From NCBI RefSeq assembly GCF_032854445.1, contig NC_088305.1:22172955-22236954 (forward strand): a stretch of 64,000 nucleotides of DNA. Reading direction: 5' to 3'. This stretch comes from Liolophura sinensis. Lineage: Eukaryota > Mollusca > Polyplacophora > Chitonida > Chitonidae. The notes beneath the pieces were generated by a model that was given only the letters and a program-made list of their open reading frames with translations, was not told where the DNA came from and did no database searches. Both the position numbers and the translations under genes were made by a program. Shown here one piece after another: positions 21,628-32,313 of this stretch; position 1 is the first letter of the stretch; every line of letters begins with the position of its first letter.

Positions 21628-22816
21628 CTAGGGTGACATTTCAACTGAATCACAGTCAGACGTGTCCGGATCTGCACTTGGCGCCTTTAACTGATCAGTC
21701 TTTTCACTGATGATTTTTACACGATTTTGGTCTATTTGTTTGTCATCTTGGGAACTGTTGCCTTGTACGCGCGTATTTTCCGCATTGTCACTGGGTCTTC
21801 CTCTAGCTCGAGATTTCCGCTGCCTTGACACCTGAGTCCAAACATGCTGGTCATCGTCCTGATGTGTCGACATGGTCCCCCACCTCGCTGGAGTCACGGA
21901 CTTCACTCAGTTGACCTCTGACGTCAACGTTGCCAGGCTCCTTTTCACAGTCTACCTCGCTATCCTCGTCGCTGGTCACACCTTCGTCGTCAACGTCACG
22001 TCAGCTATGTCGACGTCGGTACCAACTTTCTCCTTGGGCTGAATATGTGACGTTTTGCCGGCCTCTGCTCTGGCGGTTAAAGCGTAACTCCACGCTCGCG
22101 CACAGCACTCATCCACTCCATGTATATCAGAACCACAATTTCTGCAATTGTTCGGACAGTTTTTCTCTGTGTGTGAGTCAGTATGGGGAGAAAAACCAGA
22201 TAGCCATGCACTCGAAGGCCCTGTGTCTGGCCTGGCCGCACTTACGGCTTTCAAATACCTGTCCTGGATAGGTGAACATTACAACATTTCCCTCAAGTTA
22301 ATGAAGTTCGGGACATAACAACGTAAATGGCACCTAAAACGATATATACGAATGCCCGTACGGACATGCTTGATGTCGTCATGCGAAAATGTACGTTTTG
22401 TAATGTCAAGACATACACCATTGGGTCCAAAGCGGCCGTAATAATGTCATCGAACATTTTGTCCGGTGCCCAATGTACAGTCAGATTTATAAAGCTAGAA
22501 GAAGTAGGGTAATTTCCCACTCCGTCTCATCCAGATTGAATTCATCCATATTCAGGAGAGCACTGTGAGCTGCCTGCAATGGTACCCTAACATAGAACAT
22601 CTTTTTCAAGTAATTCTTTTGAAAAGTCACCGATTCACGCTTCACGTCAATAACATTACTCAGGGTGGGGATGAACACCCTCTGGAATGCAGCGGGAAAA
22701 GCCGCACTGTCGGTGCAAGATATAGCCACGGACAATGTCCCTGCAGGCCGGCTAGCAGGGTTGAATGAAAGTGCTTTCGACATTAAATATCTCAGGGCCT
22801 GAGCTCCTAACATCAC
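21628..22816 (-). pseudogene. Tx1-type LINE (iii) ORF1
   Basis: Starts near 22783 with MSKALSFNPASRPAGTLSVA, the same opening as other ORF1 copies. Next come FQKNYLKKMFYVRV, LTVHWAPDKMFDDIITAAL, a partial zinc-knuckle region (about 22200-22090) and an acidic stretch rich in V, D and E near 22020-21910. Broken in several places. Confidence 0.7.
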
Positions 22817-22974
22817 AAAATAATGTTACCGTTCTCCTCTTATCAGATCTTCTGTCCGCACCACACCAATATATACTCAGGACATACAACGTAACGTCCA
22901 GATGTCACAGATTTCCAAAGAGAGAGAAACAAAACTTCCTCAACCTGTCCTCGTCCTGTTGGCTTTTCCAATTC

Positions 22975-23151
22975 ATAATGTTTGGTATGCTGGTGTTATT
23001 TTTGTGCACGGTCACCAGAGGACTATCTCTTCGACTACAATATTGATTAGCAAATGAAATTTTGTGTGACAGGAGCATGAAAGAATGGCGGTAAAAAGAT
23101 AATAAAAATCAAAATCACTCAGCCGTCCCAGTGTTGGCTTGAACCACCAAA

Positions 23152-23194
<43 letters not shown>

Positions 23195-23709
23195 TACTTA
23201 TTGTGTTAAAGCAACTTCGTTTTTGTACCCGTTCGTGGGAGTGCTTCATTGCCTATGCATTTACCGCTGAGGGAACATGACAAAAATTCGATAAAACATA
23301 TTAAGATTGATAAAGTTTTGCACGCTGGTGTTTTTTTTGTACGATCACCAAAGTGCGCTTTCTTCGAAGCCAGTATGGTTTCGTAACTGTCATTTCGTGT
23401 GACACTTACATCAGAAGTGGAGTAATAAAATATTAAAAAACTAAAAGGAGGAAACCGTCAACGAAACCGGGGATGGGGTGCTTTAGGAATGAAACTTTCG
23501 GTTAAAACCCGAAAAAGCTAACCGATTGCGCAACGGTGAATTTGTCGTTAAAACCAACTGCGTTTTTGTCCCCATTCTGCCAGTGCTTCATCGCCTATGC
23601 CTTCACCGATAAGCTGACATGATAAGAATACAGTAATACATGTTGAGATTAATAATGTTTGGTACGCTGGTGTTACTTTTGTGCACGGTCACTAGAGGAC
23701 GCTCACTTC
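22975..23709 (-). repeat. tRNA-Asn satellite segment between LINEs (iii) and (iv)
   Basis: About two units. It contains a C-like tRNA-Asn copy (23124-23197) and a D-type remnant at about 23478-23540 (GCTAACCGATTGCGCAACGG). It ends at CTTCGACTA, where the 3' poly(A) of LINE (iv) begins. Confidence 0.8.
23124..23197 (-). pseudogene. tRNA-Asn(GTT)-like gene, decayed
   Basis: A 74-nt copy with an intact anticodon arm (GTT). Acceptor changes (GTATCCG against CTGGGAC) and a T-stem change (GCCAAC) weaken the cloverleaf. The B box TTCAAGC is still present, so this copy is intermediate between A-type and C-type units. Confidence 0.65.
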
Positions 23710-25346
23710 GACTAAAGATTTTTTTTTTGAATATAAAATAATTTATTCCCAATAAACAAATACAGAGTTGACATTATAATACATCAGCCCAATTAAAACA
23801 ATATCTTTATCACAGTAGATGTGGGCTGTCGTCTTTTTACATTTATGCACGGTATATGTATTTACAACAGATCAAGTATTCCATTACAGAAAGAACTTAA
23901 GCTTTGCGTTGTCAATAGCAGATATAACGTTTCCTCTGGCCCATGTTTTCTGAAAGTTGACTGTACTGAGACGGCAGAAGTCTGAACAAACTGGTGATTT
24001 TACGCATGACTTAACAGAAGTAACTATGCTTGCAACAGATTTCCTTTTACCTTGAAAAACAGCCTCATTTCTAGCGCACCATACACAAAACAAACAAACT
24101 GTTATAAGATATGTGTACATTGAATTCTCGTCCTTTGATAACGGAACACCAAACAATTTGTGTATTAGATCCTTCTCTGAAAAAGCAGGGAAAAAGCTTC
24201 CATACATCGAAAAAAGCCTTTGAAAATTCAACAGTACCTGTTGTGTAACGTCGCATTCTACAAACAAATGATTCCTGGTTTCGGATTTACCACAAAAGCT
24301 ACACAAATAATCTGTGCATATATTTCTTCTTAAGAGAATCTCCTTGACAGGCAGAATATTATGAACTAATTTAAACGAAAAATTTATAAGATTGTTATCC
24401 AGGAAGGCGTTGAACACTGTACGCCATATCCGAGGCCACGGTAACATTGGTTGAGAAGCTACAACTCTCGGAGGTTCAGAAATCTTGGACAGAAAGGCAC
24501 TATATATAAATTTATTGTGAAACATTGCTGAAGATAACTGTTGGCCATGATAAAATTCTTTCCAGGCAGACAACACAAACCTATAAATGGCTGGAAGCAT
24601 TAACGAGTGCGGTAAGATTGACCTCGCCAACTCTGGCTTAACCTGGTTTAGTGAAATTCCAAGCCAGTAAATAGCAAAATATCTCCAATCCGCTTCAGTG
24701 TCATTCAATAATTTTAAGACATGTTTGACTGCAAATACCAGTTTGCAAAAAATATTGTGGATATTTAACCCACCGTTATCATATGCATTAAACAAAACAG
24801 ATCTCTTAATAGCTTCTGGTTTGCCATTCCAAAGAAACTTAAAGACATGCTGAGTACAGTGTAAAATACATTTTGGTGTTAAGATAAAACATTGGCCAAT
24901 ATACCACAGAACAGACAAGGCAACAGTGTTAATTATAACAGGCCGGCCCCGCATTGTAAGGTACCGGTCACCCCAACATGACACATTTTTTTTTACTTTC
25001 TTGAGTACACGTTCAATGTTTAGATCTTCCTGATTTTCACCAAAATATACACCACATATTTTAATGTTTTCAACAGTCCTAAAGCCGGCTACAGTATCGT
25101 CACTGACCTTCCATGTACCAATAGGAAGTACCACACTTTTAGCCACATTAAGTTTAGCCCCTGATGCTCTCCCAAATTCATGGACCAATTTAATAATATG
25201 ATGAGCTGATTCTTCATCAGACACAATAATCGTAGCGTCGTCAGCATGTGCAGCAATCTTAGATTGTCTGCTTGTACCAGGCATAGGTATACCTCTAATT
25301 CTTTCACACTGCCTGACAGCCTTTATAAAGGGTTCTAAAGTAAGTA

Positions 25347-25371
25347 TACTATCCAAAAAAAGAAACGCATA
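25347..25371 (+). repeat. left terminal inverted repeat of the Tc1-like element
   Basis: Begins TACTATCCAAAAAAAGAAAC and ends CGCATA. It is the exact reverse complement of 26852-26876. Confidence 0.9.
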
Positions 25372-25675
25372 GGTGTTTTGTTTTATTTTAAAATGAAATA
25401 AATACATTTTGTCTTCATTTCATGAGCAAAATTTGTTTTAATATTGTTAATAGTCACAGTTAGCACACATTTTATTCCTCAAAACATTTCTTGGTTGAAA
25501 ATGTTGAGTTTGGAGGCCGTTTTTGGAAGAAGTAAAAAATACAGCACCACACTGCATAACGTGCAGTCTTACACGCCGAACTTACGCATGGAAAGCATGC
25601 AGTGTGTGACTATAAAACCGCAACTTCGGGCCGGAAATCGGCGTCTTTCAAGTGGTGTTTTCAAGCTGATTCAAC

Positions 25676-26680
25676 ATGCCACGTCTTGACACTGTCACAA
25701 GAAATATTGCCATTGGAAAATTTCAAGCTGGAGAGTCCCAATCGTCCATTTCTAGGCGTCTACACGTCAGCCAGAGCACGATTTCGCGGCTTGCTGCCCG
25801 CTACAACAATACTGGGACAACAAATGACCGTCGGCGTTCAGGTCGACCACGTGTCACTACAGCAGCTCAAGATCGCTACATAAGGGTCCTCCATTTGCGT
25901 GACCGTTGTGCTACAGCTGAAAGCACAGCAGCCAGCATACCGGGACTGAGGAGGATATCAGGTCAGACAGTGCGGAACAGGCTGAGGGAACATGGACTGA
26001 GAGCCAGGAGGCGCTATGTTGGGATCGTGCTGCGTCCTCACCATCGCGCCAATCGCCTCCGATGGTGTAACAACGTGACTGCATGGAATCTACGCAACTG
26101 GCGACGCATTTGGTTCAGTGATGAGTCCAGATTCCTATTGCAGAGAATTGATGGTAGAAACCGGGTTTACAGACGTGCTCACGAACGTTATGCCCCTAAC
26201 TGCGTACGCCAAGTGGACAGATTTGGTGGAGGGAGTGTGATGATGTGGGCAGCAATATCGTATACTGGTACAAATCTTGTCCACGTTCAGGGAAATCTTA
26301 CGGCCGTACGCTACCGAAACACCAACCTGCAGCCACACCTCTTACCTGTCATTGACGTTCAGCGGGAGTTGTTCCAGCAGGACAACGCCAGACCGCACAT
26401 GGCACGTGTCACAAGGGACTTCCTCTCCGAAAACAATGTAAATGTGCTACCCTGGCCGTCCCGTTCCCCGGATCTTAACCCAATTGAGCATCTGTGGGAT
26501 GAACTTGATCGACGTCTACGCCAACGTCAACCTCAACCCCAAACGCTTCAAGAGCAAGTTGCATGTTTGCAGGAGGAGTGGCAGAACATTCCCCAGGCCT
26601 CTATCCAGCGTCTCATCCAGTCCATGACAAGGCGTGTCAGAACAGTTATTCGTGCCCGTGGTGGTCACAACAGATACTGA
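25676..26680 (+). CDS. Tc1-family transposase, DD34E
   Basis: 334 residues, close to the usual 340 of Tc1 transposases, uninterrupted from ATG to TGA. The enzyme cuts the transposon out and pastes it into TA sites. N-terminal helix-turn-helix is at about residues 14-43 (GESQSSISRRLHVSQSTISR), a GRPR-type linker at 56-59 and a second DNA-binding helix set at about 83-117. The catalytic triad is D149 (WFSDESRF), D236 (QQDNARPH) and E271 (DLNPIEHLWD), with 34 residues between the second D and E. The glycine-rich GGGSVMMWAA block is at 184-193. GC content is higher than in the surrounding LINE, fitting a recent arrival. The start is the only ATG that gives the full first helix. Confidence 0.95.
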   Translation: MPRLDTVTRNIAIGKFQAGESQSSISRRLHVSQSTISRLAARYNNTGTTNDRRRSGRPRVTTAAQDRYIRVLHLRDRCATAESTAASIPGLRRISGQTVRNRLREHGLRARRRYVGIVLRPHHRANRLRWCNNVTAWNLRNWRRIWFSDESRFLLQRIDGRNRVYRRAHERYAPNCVRQVDRFGGGSVMMWAAISYTGTNLVHVQGNLTAVRYRNTNLQPHLLPVIDVQRELFQQDNARPHMARVTRDFLSENNVNVLPWPSRSPDLNPIEHLWDELDRRLRQRQPQPQTLQEQVACLQEEWQNIPQASIQRLIQSMTRRVRTVIRARGGHNRY

Positions 26681-26851
26681 CATTCCACTCAAGTGGGAGA
26701 CTCATTGTGAGTGTCTTACCTCAAGTTGATGGCCTTGTTGTCTAGATATGGACCCCTCCTTAATCTGTGTAAAAAAATATTTGCAGAATAGCAATTCTTA
26801 TTTAGTTATGCATAATTGAAAAGACTGCATCACCTCCGCAAAAAACCGGGT

Positions 26852-26876
26852 TATGCGTTTCTTTTTTTGGATAGTA
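26852..26876 (-). repeat. right terminal inverted repeat of the Tc1-like element
   Basis: Ends GGATAGTA. It is the exact reverse complement of the left repeat at 25347-25371. Confidence 0.9.
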
Positions 26877-28896
26877 TATGTACAGTAATGGTGATAATGC
26901 ACATCCTAACACCTCTTTCTAGAGCAAACTGTTCAGTAACATAACCATTAACTAATACAGAGCTATTTATATCAGTATATAATAACCTCACCCATCTGCA
27001 AAATGATGGGCCAAAATTATACTTTTCTAAACAATTAAATAAGAAAGACCATTCAACCCTGTCAAATGCTTTTTCTTGGTCTAAGCTAATAAAGCAAGCA
27101 TCCAATTCTTTTTGACCTACATAGTCATATGTACTTCTTAATAGATGCACGTTATCCAAAATTGATCTGCCAGGAACACCAGATGTCTGGCATTTGTCTA
27201 CAACACTAGCCACCACTACTTTGAGACGATTACATAAGGCTCTAGACAATATCTTGTAATCTACATTTAACAGAGAGATAGGACGCCAGTTCTTTATCAT
27301 ATTCGAATTTTCAGTATCTTTACACAGCAATGTTATCAAACCTGACTTCTGGCTTAATCTCAAGCAGCCCTGGCTGAAGCATTGATTTATAACCTGGGTA
27401 TGTGTGTCTCCAATAACTGACCAATAGTGAAGATAAAATTCACATGGCAAATCATCACTGCCTGGTGACTTATATTTAGACATACCTTTAAGGCCAGCAA
27501 ATAATTCATCATTTGACATAATTCCTTCGCAGGCACCCCTATCAGCACTGTTCAAACAGGGCAAGGAGGACAAAAACTTATTTTGGGCATCTGTGTCAAC
27601 CCCTTGAGAAGAATACAAACTCTTACAATAACTGCACACACATTTAGAGATGTCTGCTTGTTTGTCATGTATACATGATTCGTCTCTATGACATTTCGTA
27701 GATTTTATCATTTTCTTCTTAGAACGCCCAGATTCACGTTGTAGAAAGTACCTTGTTGGCTTTTCATTGTCTAGAAAATGGGTAGCCTTAGCTCGAATTA
27801 TTGAGCCCTTTTTACCTTCTGCCTGAATGTCGTTTATAGTGGCTTTCAGTCTAGAAATTTCATTTTTGTTCCCTACTGGGTCAGATTTCAGACTATTCAG
27901 TTCTTGATTTAAATCCCTTAGCTTTTGCTTTCATACCTTATTTTTCTTTCCAGAGTATTCTTGAATTATCTGTTTGGCTTTGGCTTTGAAATAATCCCAC
28001 TTTTCAACAATATCTATTATATACCCAGTCCCAAAAATGTCCTCATGCAATTTCTCAATACTATGTAACAATTCTACTTCCCCCAGCACAGACACATTAC
28101 ACTTCCAATAGCTTGGACCCCACACAAAGGCATTTCTAAAAGACAAATCAATAAAAATACACGAGTGGTCTGAAAAGGATAGGGGAACAAAATCAGGCAA
28201 TGTAACACATTCTTGTAGATACATAAAATCTATCGATTCTAGATGCTACCTGACCCCTACACCATGTATACCCTTGACAATTTGGATACAGTTTTCTGTA
28301 AACATCACAAAGTGAAAAATCATGTTTTAAACAGTTCATTTCAATTTTACCAAAGTTACTTGTTAATGGATCACCTCCATACTTGTCCAGGTTATTGTTT
28401 TCAACAAAGTTAAAATCACCACCTAAAATTACAGGACTACTTCCAGCGAAAAGTTTGTCCATATTCCGAATAAATTCTTTCCCATCACCAGGCGCATTAG
28501 GTGCATATATACATATTAATTTAACTGGCGTATCATTTATGACTGCTGATATCGCCACATATCGACTCTGAGGACAGCATTGCACATGCTTAATTGTGCA
28601 ATCCACAGAATATCTAACAATAATTCCCACAGCACAACTCTGAGTCGAACCATAAGCCCACCTGCAATCACCAGGGATATTGAGTTTTTTAGTGTCACTA
28701 TAACAGGCAAAATGCGTTTCTTGTAAGAAAAGTATGTCAATATTATTTTCGAATACAAAGTCTCTAACTTGGTGCTTTTTTACATCATTTCCGAGCCCAT
28801 GCACATTCAGTGAAGCAACTCTTACACTGTCAAGGACAGACATGCAGATAACTAAAAGTAAGACCTTGAAAGTTGATGGGTAATTAAAGAGACGCA

Positions 28897-30267
28897 CTAT
28901 ACCTTCTTCTTCCCCTTCCTCGTCTTCTTTCGAATGTCTACCACTGACATCTCGGTGATCTGCATGGGCCGTGGCGTCATTTGAGTCTGAGGAAAACCGG
29001 TCGGATCTGCACACAAGTCACCCACATTGACACCTACGATATCCTCTTCTCGAGTGCTTACCGCACCGACACTGGCATCAGCCTGAGAACCAGCCACTGT
29101 ATCATTCCTTGAATCCTGAGTTTCAATAACTCGTAAACAATCTGAAACTTCGTTCACCGCCCCAACAAGCTGTGAATCACTGACACTAGTAAGTGCCTCA
29201 CGTTCCTCTAGTTTTCGCTTTTTCTGTTCCGGTCCTGACTGCCGAGAAGAAACTGCACTTACCCCAGCTTCGGTGAACGCCACGGTGCCGTCAGCCTGCA
29301 CTACCTCCTGCTCTGCCTCAGTCTCTCCCCCTGCCGCTATCAGACAGCCTTCTCGCTCACCGTCCTCGTCGGATAAGCTTTCAGCAGAGTCAGTATCAAC
29401 ACTGTCCCCCTCCTCCTCTCCCCCCTCGGACTCACTAGTAACGGACTCCCCCTCCACATCTACCTCGCCCTCCTGATCGCCGTTATGTTCCATGCGAACA
29501 ACAGTAGCCCGTGACACTGCTACGTTGTCACCCTTCACCCGTGCTGCATACGAGCACGCACGGGCACAACACTCACTGATGGTGTGGGCTGCAGAGCCGC
29601 ACGAGCGGCACAAATCGTCACAGTCTTTCTCCCCGTGTGGATTTTCATGAGGAGAAAATCCATTGCAGTTCTCACACCACACCGATTTACACTGGGCAAT
29701 CTTGTGATTCTTCTGCCCACATCTCCTACATTCATAAATCTGGCCAGGGTATGTAAACATCACCACATCACCAGCAAAACTTATAAAGTTCGGCACGTAC
29801 CTGGTCTTATGGCACCGAAACCTGTACACTCGTATGCCAGTCCTTACATGAGCGATCTCAGCTTGGGAAAACTTAGGTTTGTTTACACTGAGGCATGTCC
29901 CGTAAGGCTGTAACGCTGCCGCTATTATGTCATCGGGCATTTCGTCCGGGGCCCAGTGCACAGTTAAATTCATGTAGATCGAGCTCGCCGGCACAATGCT
30001 CCACATAGTATTCCCCATAACAAAATTCCCTTTACTCAACAACCTGCTATGAGCTGCCTGGGTGGCCACACGAACGTAGAACATTTTTTTCAAATAATTC
30101 TTCTGGAAGCTGACTAATTCTGCCTTTATGTGAATCAAGTCAGACAACTCACCAATAAAGTCTCTCTGAACAGCGCTAGAAAAACTGTCATTACTCTGCG
30201 TGGAAATCGCTACGGACAAGGTTCGATCAGGTTTGGCTGCAGGGTTGTACGACACAGGTTTCGACAT
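28897..30267 (-). CDS. Tx1-type LINE (iv) ORF1, intact
   Basis: An uninterrupted ORF1, which should bind the element RNA. The frame is open from 30336, but the start is placed at 30267 (MSKPVSY), which is conserved in elements ii, iii and v, giving 456 residues. It has a conserved N-terminal block (FQKNYLKKMFYVRV, VHWAPDEMPDD, RVYRFRCHKTRYVPNF). Three zinc knuckles follow at about residues 180-233 of this frame: CRRCGQKNHKIAQC, then CENC...HGEKDC, then CRSCGSAAHTISEC. After that comes a long acidic serine-rich tail with a KKRKLEERE patch and a basic end (RKKTRKGKKKV). It is the best-preserved ORF1 in the window. Confidence 0.88.
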   Translation of the reverse strand: MSKPVSYNPAAKPDRTLSVAISTQSNDSFSSAVQRDFIGELSDLIHIKAELVSFQKNYLKKMFYVRVATQAAHSRLLSKGNFVMGNTMWSIVPASSIYMNLTVHWAPDEMPDDIIAAALQPYGTCLSVNKPKFSQAEIAHVRTGIRVYRFRCHKTRYVPNFISFAGDVVMFTYPGQIYECRRCGQKNHKIAQCKSVWCENCNGFSPHENPHGEKDCDDLCRSCGSAAHTISECCARACSYAARVKGDNVAVSRATVVRMEHNGDQEGEVDVEGESVTSESEGGEEEGDSVDTDSAESLSDEDGEREGCLIAAGGETEAEQEVVQADGTVAFTEAGVSAVSSRQSGPEQKKRKLEEREALTSVSDSQLVGAVNEVSDCLRVIETQDSRNDTVAGSQADASVGAVSTREEDIVGVNVGDLCADPTGFPQTQMTPRPMQITEMSVVDIRKKTRKGKKKV

Positions 30268-30769
30268 CCTTACAGAATTAGGGCTACGCCCAAAACAATC
30301 TTTACCTTTAACAAGCTCAGTACAATTCTGGCACACTACAGCTGCTCCGAACGAAATTCCTCACGTTGTTGTTGTACTCAGTATTTCCCAGGCGCTCGTG
30401 AAACACGTCTGCACTCTCCGGACACCAAGTTACTCCCCTTATATATTATTGCAAAAATGAAACTTTTGGTTTAAATCCTAAAAAGCTAACCGATTGCGCA
30501 ACGGTCAATTTGTCGTTCAAACCAACTGCGTTTTTGTCCCCATTCCTGCCAGTGCTTCATCGCCTATGCATTCACCGATAAGCTGACATTATAAGAATAC
30601 AGTAATACATGTTGAGATTGATAATGTTTGGTACGCTGGTGTTACTTTTATAAACGGTCACTAGAGGACGCTCATTTCGACTACAGTATGGATTAGCAAA
30701 TGCCATTTGGTGTGACACGTGCATGAAAGAATGGGGCTAATAAGATAATCAAAATGAAAATAACAGAGC

Positions 30770-30776
30770 CGTCCCA

Positions 30777-30830
<54 letters not shown>

Positions 30831-30843
30831 ACGCAACGGAGAC
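30770..30843 (-). tRNA. tRNA-Asn(GTT), A unit 1, slightly changed
   Basis: 74 nt. Differences from the perfect copies are in the acceptor (CTGGGAC 3' strand, and GTCTCCGTTGCG at the 5' side) and in box A (TTGCGTAATCGG). The anticodon arm and B box are unchanged. Probably weakened. Confidence 0.7.
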
Positions 30844-32239
30844 TTAGTAATAAAGATACTTTTTAGTCCCCATTTATGTCAGTGCTTCATCTTTTATACA
30901 TTTACAGCTGAGGGAACATGACAAAAATTCGATAAAACATATTTACATTGATGAAGTTTTGTACGTTGGTGTTGTTTTGTTTGTATGATTAGCAGAGTAC
31001 GCTTTCTTCGAAGACAATATGGCTTCGCAACTGTCATTTCGTGTAACACGTACATCAGAGCGGGACTAACAAAATATTAAAATCAGAAAGGAAAAAACCA
31101 GCAAAGGAACCGGGGGCCGGATGGGGTCTTTATGAGTCAAACTTTCGATTAAAAGCCGAACATTCTAAAATTTCGCAACGGTGACTTTGTCTTTAAAACC
31201 AAGTTCGTTTTTGTCCCCATTCCTACCAGTGCCATCGCATATGCTTTCAAAGATAAGCTGACATGACAAGAATACGATAATGCATGTTCAGATTGATAAT
31301 GTTTGGTATGCTGGTGTTATTTTTGTACACGGTCACCAGAGTACGCTCTCTTCGAGGAGAATGTGGATTAGCAAATGCCAAATAACAACACAGTAAAACA
31401 TATTAAGATTAATAATGTTTGGTATGCTGGTGTTATTTTTGTGCACGGTTACCAGAGGACTCTCTCTTCGACTACAATATTGATTGGCAGATGGAATTTT
31501 GTGTGACACGAGCATGAAAGAATGGCGGTAATAAGATAATAAAAATCCAAATCACTCAGCCTTCCCAGGGTTGGTTTAAAGCACCAACCTTTCGGTTAAC
31601 AGCCGAACGTGCGAAACGATTGCGCCACGGCGACTTATTGGGTTAAAGCAACTTTGTTTTTGTACCCGTTCGTGGCAGTGCTTCATTGCCTATGCATTTA
31701 CCGCTGAGGGAACATGACAAAAATTCGATAAAACATATTAAGATTGATAAAGTTTTGCACGCTGGTGTTTTTTTTTTGTACCATCACTAAAGTACGCTTT
31801 CTTCGAAGCCAATATGGTTTCGTAACTGTCATTTCGTGTGACACGTACATGAGAAGTAAAGTAATAAAATATTAAAAACGAAAATGAGAAAACCGTCAAC
31901 GAATCCGGGGATGGGGTGCTTTAGGAATGAAACTTTTGGTTTAAATCCTAAAAAGCTAACTGATTTCGCAACGGTGAATTTGTCGTTAAAACCAACTGCG
32001 TTTTTGTCCCCATTCCTGCTAGTGCTTCATGGCCTATGCATTCACCGATAAGCTGACATGATAAGAATACAGTAATACATGTTGAGATTGATAATGTTTG
32101 GTACGCTGGTGTTACTTTTATAAACGGTCACTAGAGGACGCTCACTTCGACTACAGTATGGATTAGCAAATGCCATTTGGCGTGACACGTGCATCAAAGA
32201 ATGGGGCTAATAAGATAATCAAAATAAAAATAACAGAGC

Positions 32240-32252
32240 CGTCCCCGGGTGA

Positions 32253-32289
<37 letters not shown>

Positions 32290-32313
32290 TCTAACCGATT
32301 GCGCCACGGAGAC
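32240..32313 (-). tRNA. tRNA-Asn(GTT), A unit 2, two changes
   Basis: 74 nt. Changes are GAGCTTGAAC in the T arm (one T-stem pair lost) and GCTCTAACC near the D-anticodon junction. The anticodon GTT is intact. Confidence 0.7.

Larger units (their letters stand above)
18456..22974 (-). mobile_element. Tx1-type LINE (iii), decayed, with nested SINE
   Basis: A near full-length minus-strand element. The 3' end is at 18456 (poly(A) read as T8 on the plus strand, followed by GAATTTATT, which is shared with elements iv and v). ORF2 lies at about 18626-21489 and ORF1 at about 21628-22816, and the 5' end is near 22974. A 168-bp SINE interrupts the endonuclease. The 3' junction falls about 33 bp downstream of where the tRNA 3' end lies in intact units. 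About 115 bp of unit sequence is present on both sides (18341-18455 and 22975-23090), either adjoining units or a long target duplication. Confidence 0.8.
25347..26876 (+). mobile_element. Tc1/mariner-type DNA transposon, apparently intact
   Basis: An element of 1530 bp with perfect 25-bp terminal inverted repeats and a single complete transposase gene. It is flanked by TA (25345-25346 and 26877-26878). Comparison with the unbroken RT in LINE (v) shows that removing it with one TA restores the reading SPLLYILTLEP, which fixes the element ends. It inserted after LINE (iv). Intact repeats and an uninterrupted gene suggest a young and possibly mobile copy. Confidence 0.93.
23884..28843 (-). pseudogene. 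Tx1-type LINE (iv) ORF2
   Basis: ORF2 start is taken at the ATG at 28843 (MSVLDSVRVASLNVHGLG), 51 bp after the ORF1 stop. Endonuclease motifs are in order: LNVHGLG, LFLQETHF, IIVRYSVDC, ICIYAPN, ILGGDFNF, GQVASRIDRFYVS, then SDHS after a frame change near 28220. The RT half (27711-26877) has SGLITLLCKD, NWRPISLLNVDYKIL and LDQEKAFDRVEW. About 5 bp missing in GVR(QG) near 26915 shifts the frame before SPLLY. The frame after the transposon (25346-23884) has ADDATIIVSDE, LPIGTWKVSD, FKFLWNGKPE and a CSFCGKSETRNHLFVEC finger. The transposon and at least two other breaks make it inactive, though most of the sequence is still well preserved. Confidence 0.85.
23710..30450 (-). mobile_element. Tx1-type LINE (iv), near full length, split by a Tc1-like transposon
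   Basis: An L1/Tx1-type LINE of about 5.2 kb once the 1.53-kb transposon at 25347-26876 is discounted. On the minus strand it has a 5' UTR (about 30450-30268), an intact ORF1, ORF2 with endonuclease, RT and a C-terminal finger, then a 3' poly(A) (T run at about 23709-23719). The 3' junction interrupts a satellite unit right after CTTCGACTA, a point about 86 bp downstream of the tRNA 3' end in intact units. The 5' junction is in a D-type unit (AATGAAACTTTTGG), so no simple target duplication is visible. Confidence 0.88.

Noticed and set aside
30540-30590. A second tRNA-like gene in each unit, from TTAGCTCAGCGGTGAATGC-like sequence (box A look-alike) on the minus strand
   Set aside because: No pairing acceptor, anticodon or T arm could be built around it, and no B box follows.
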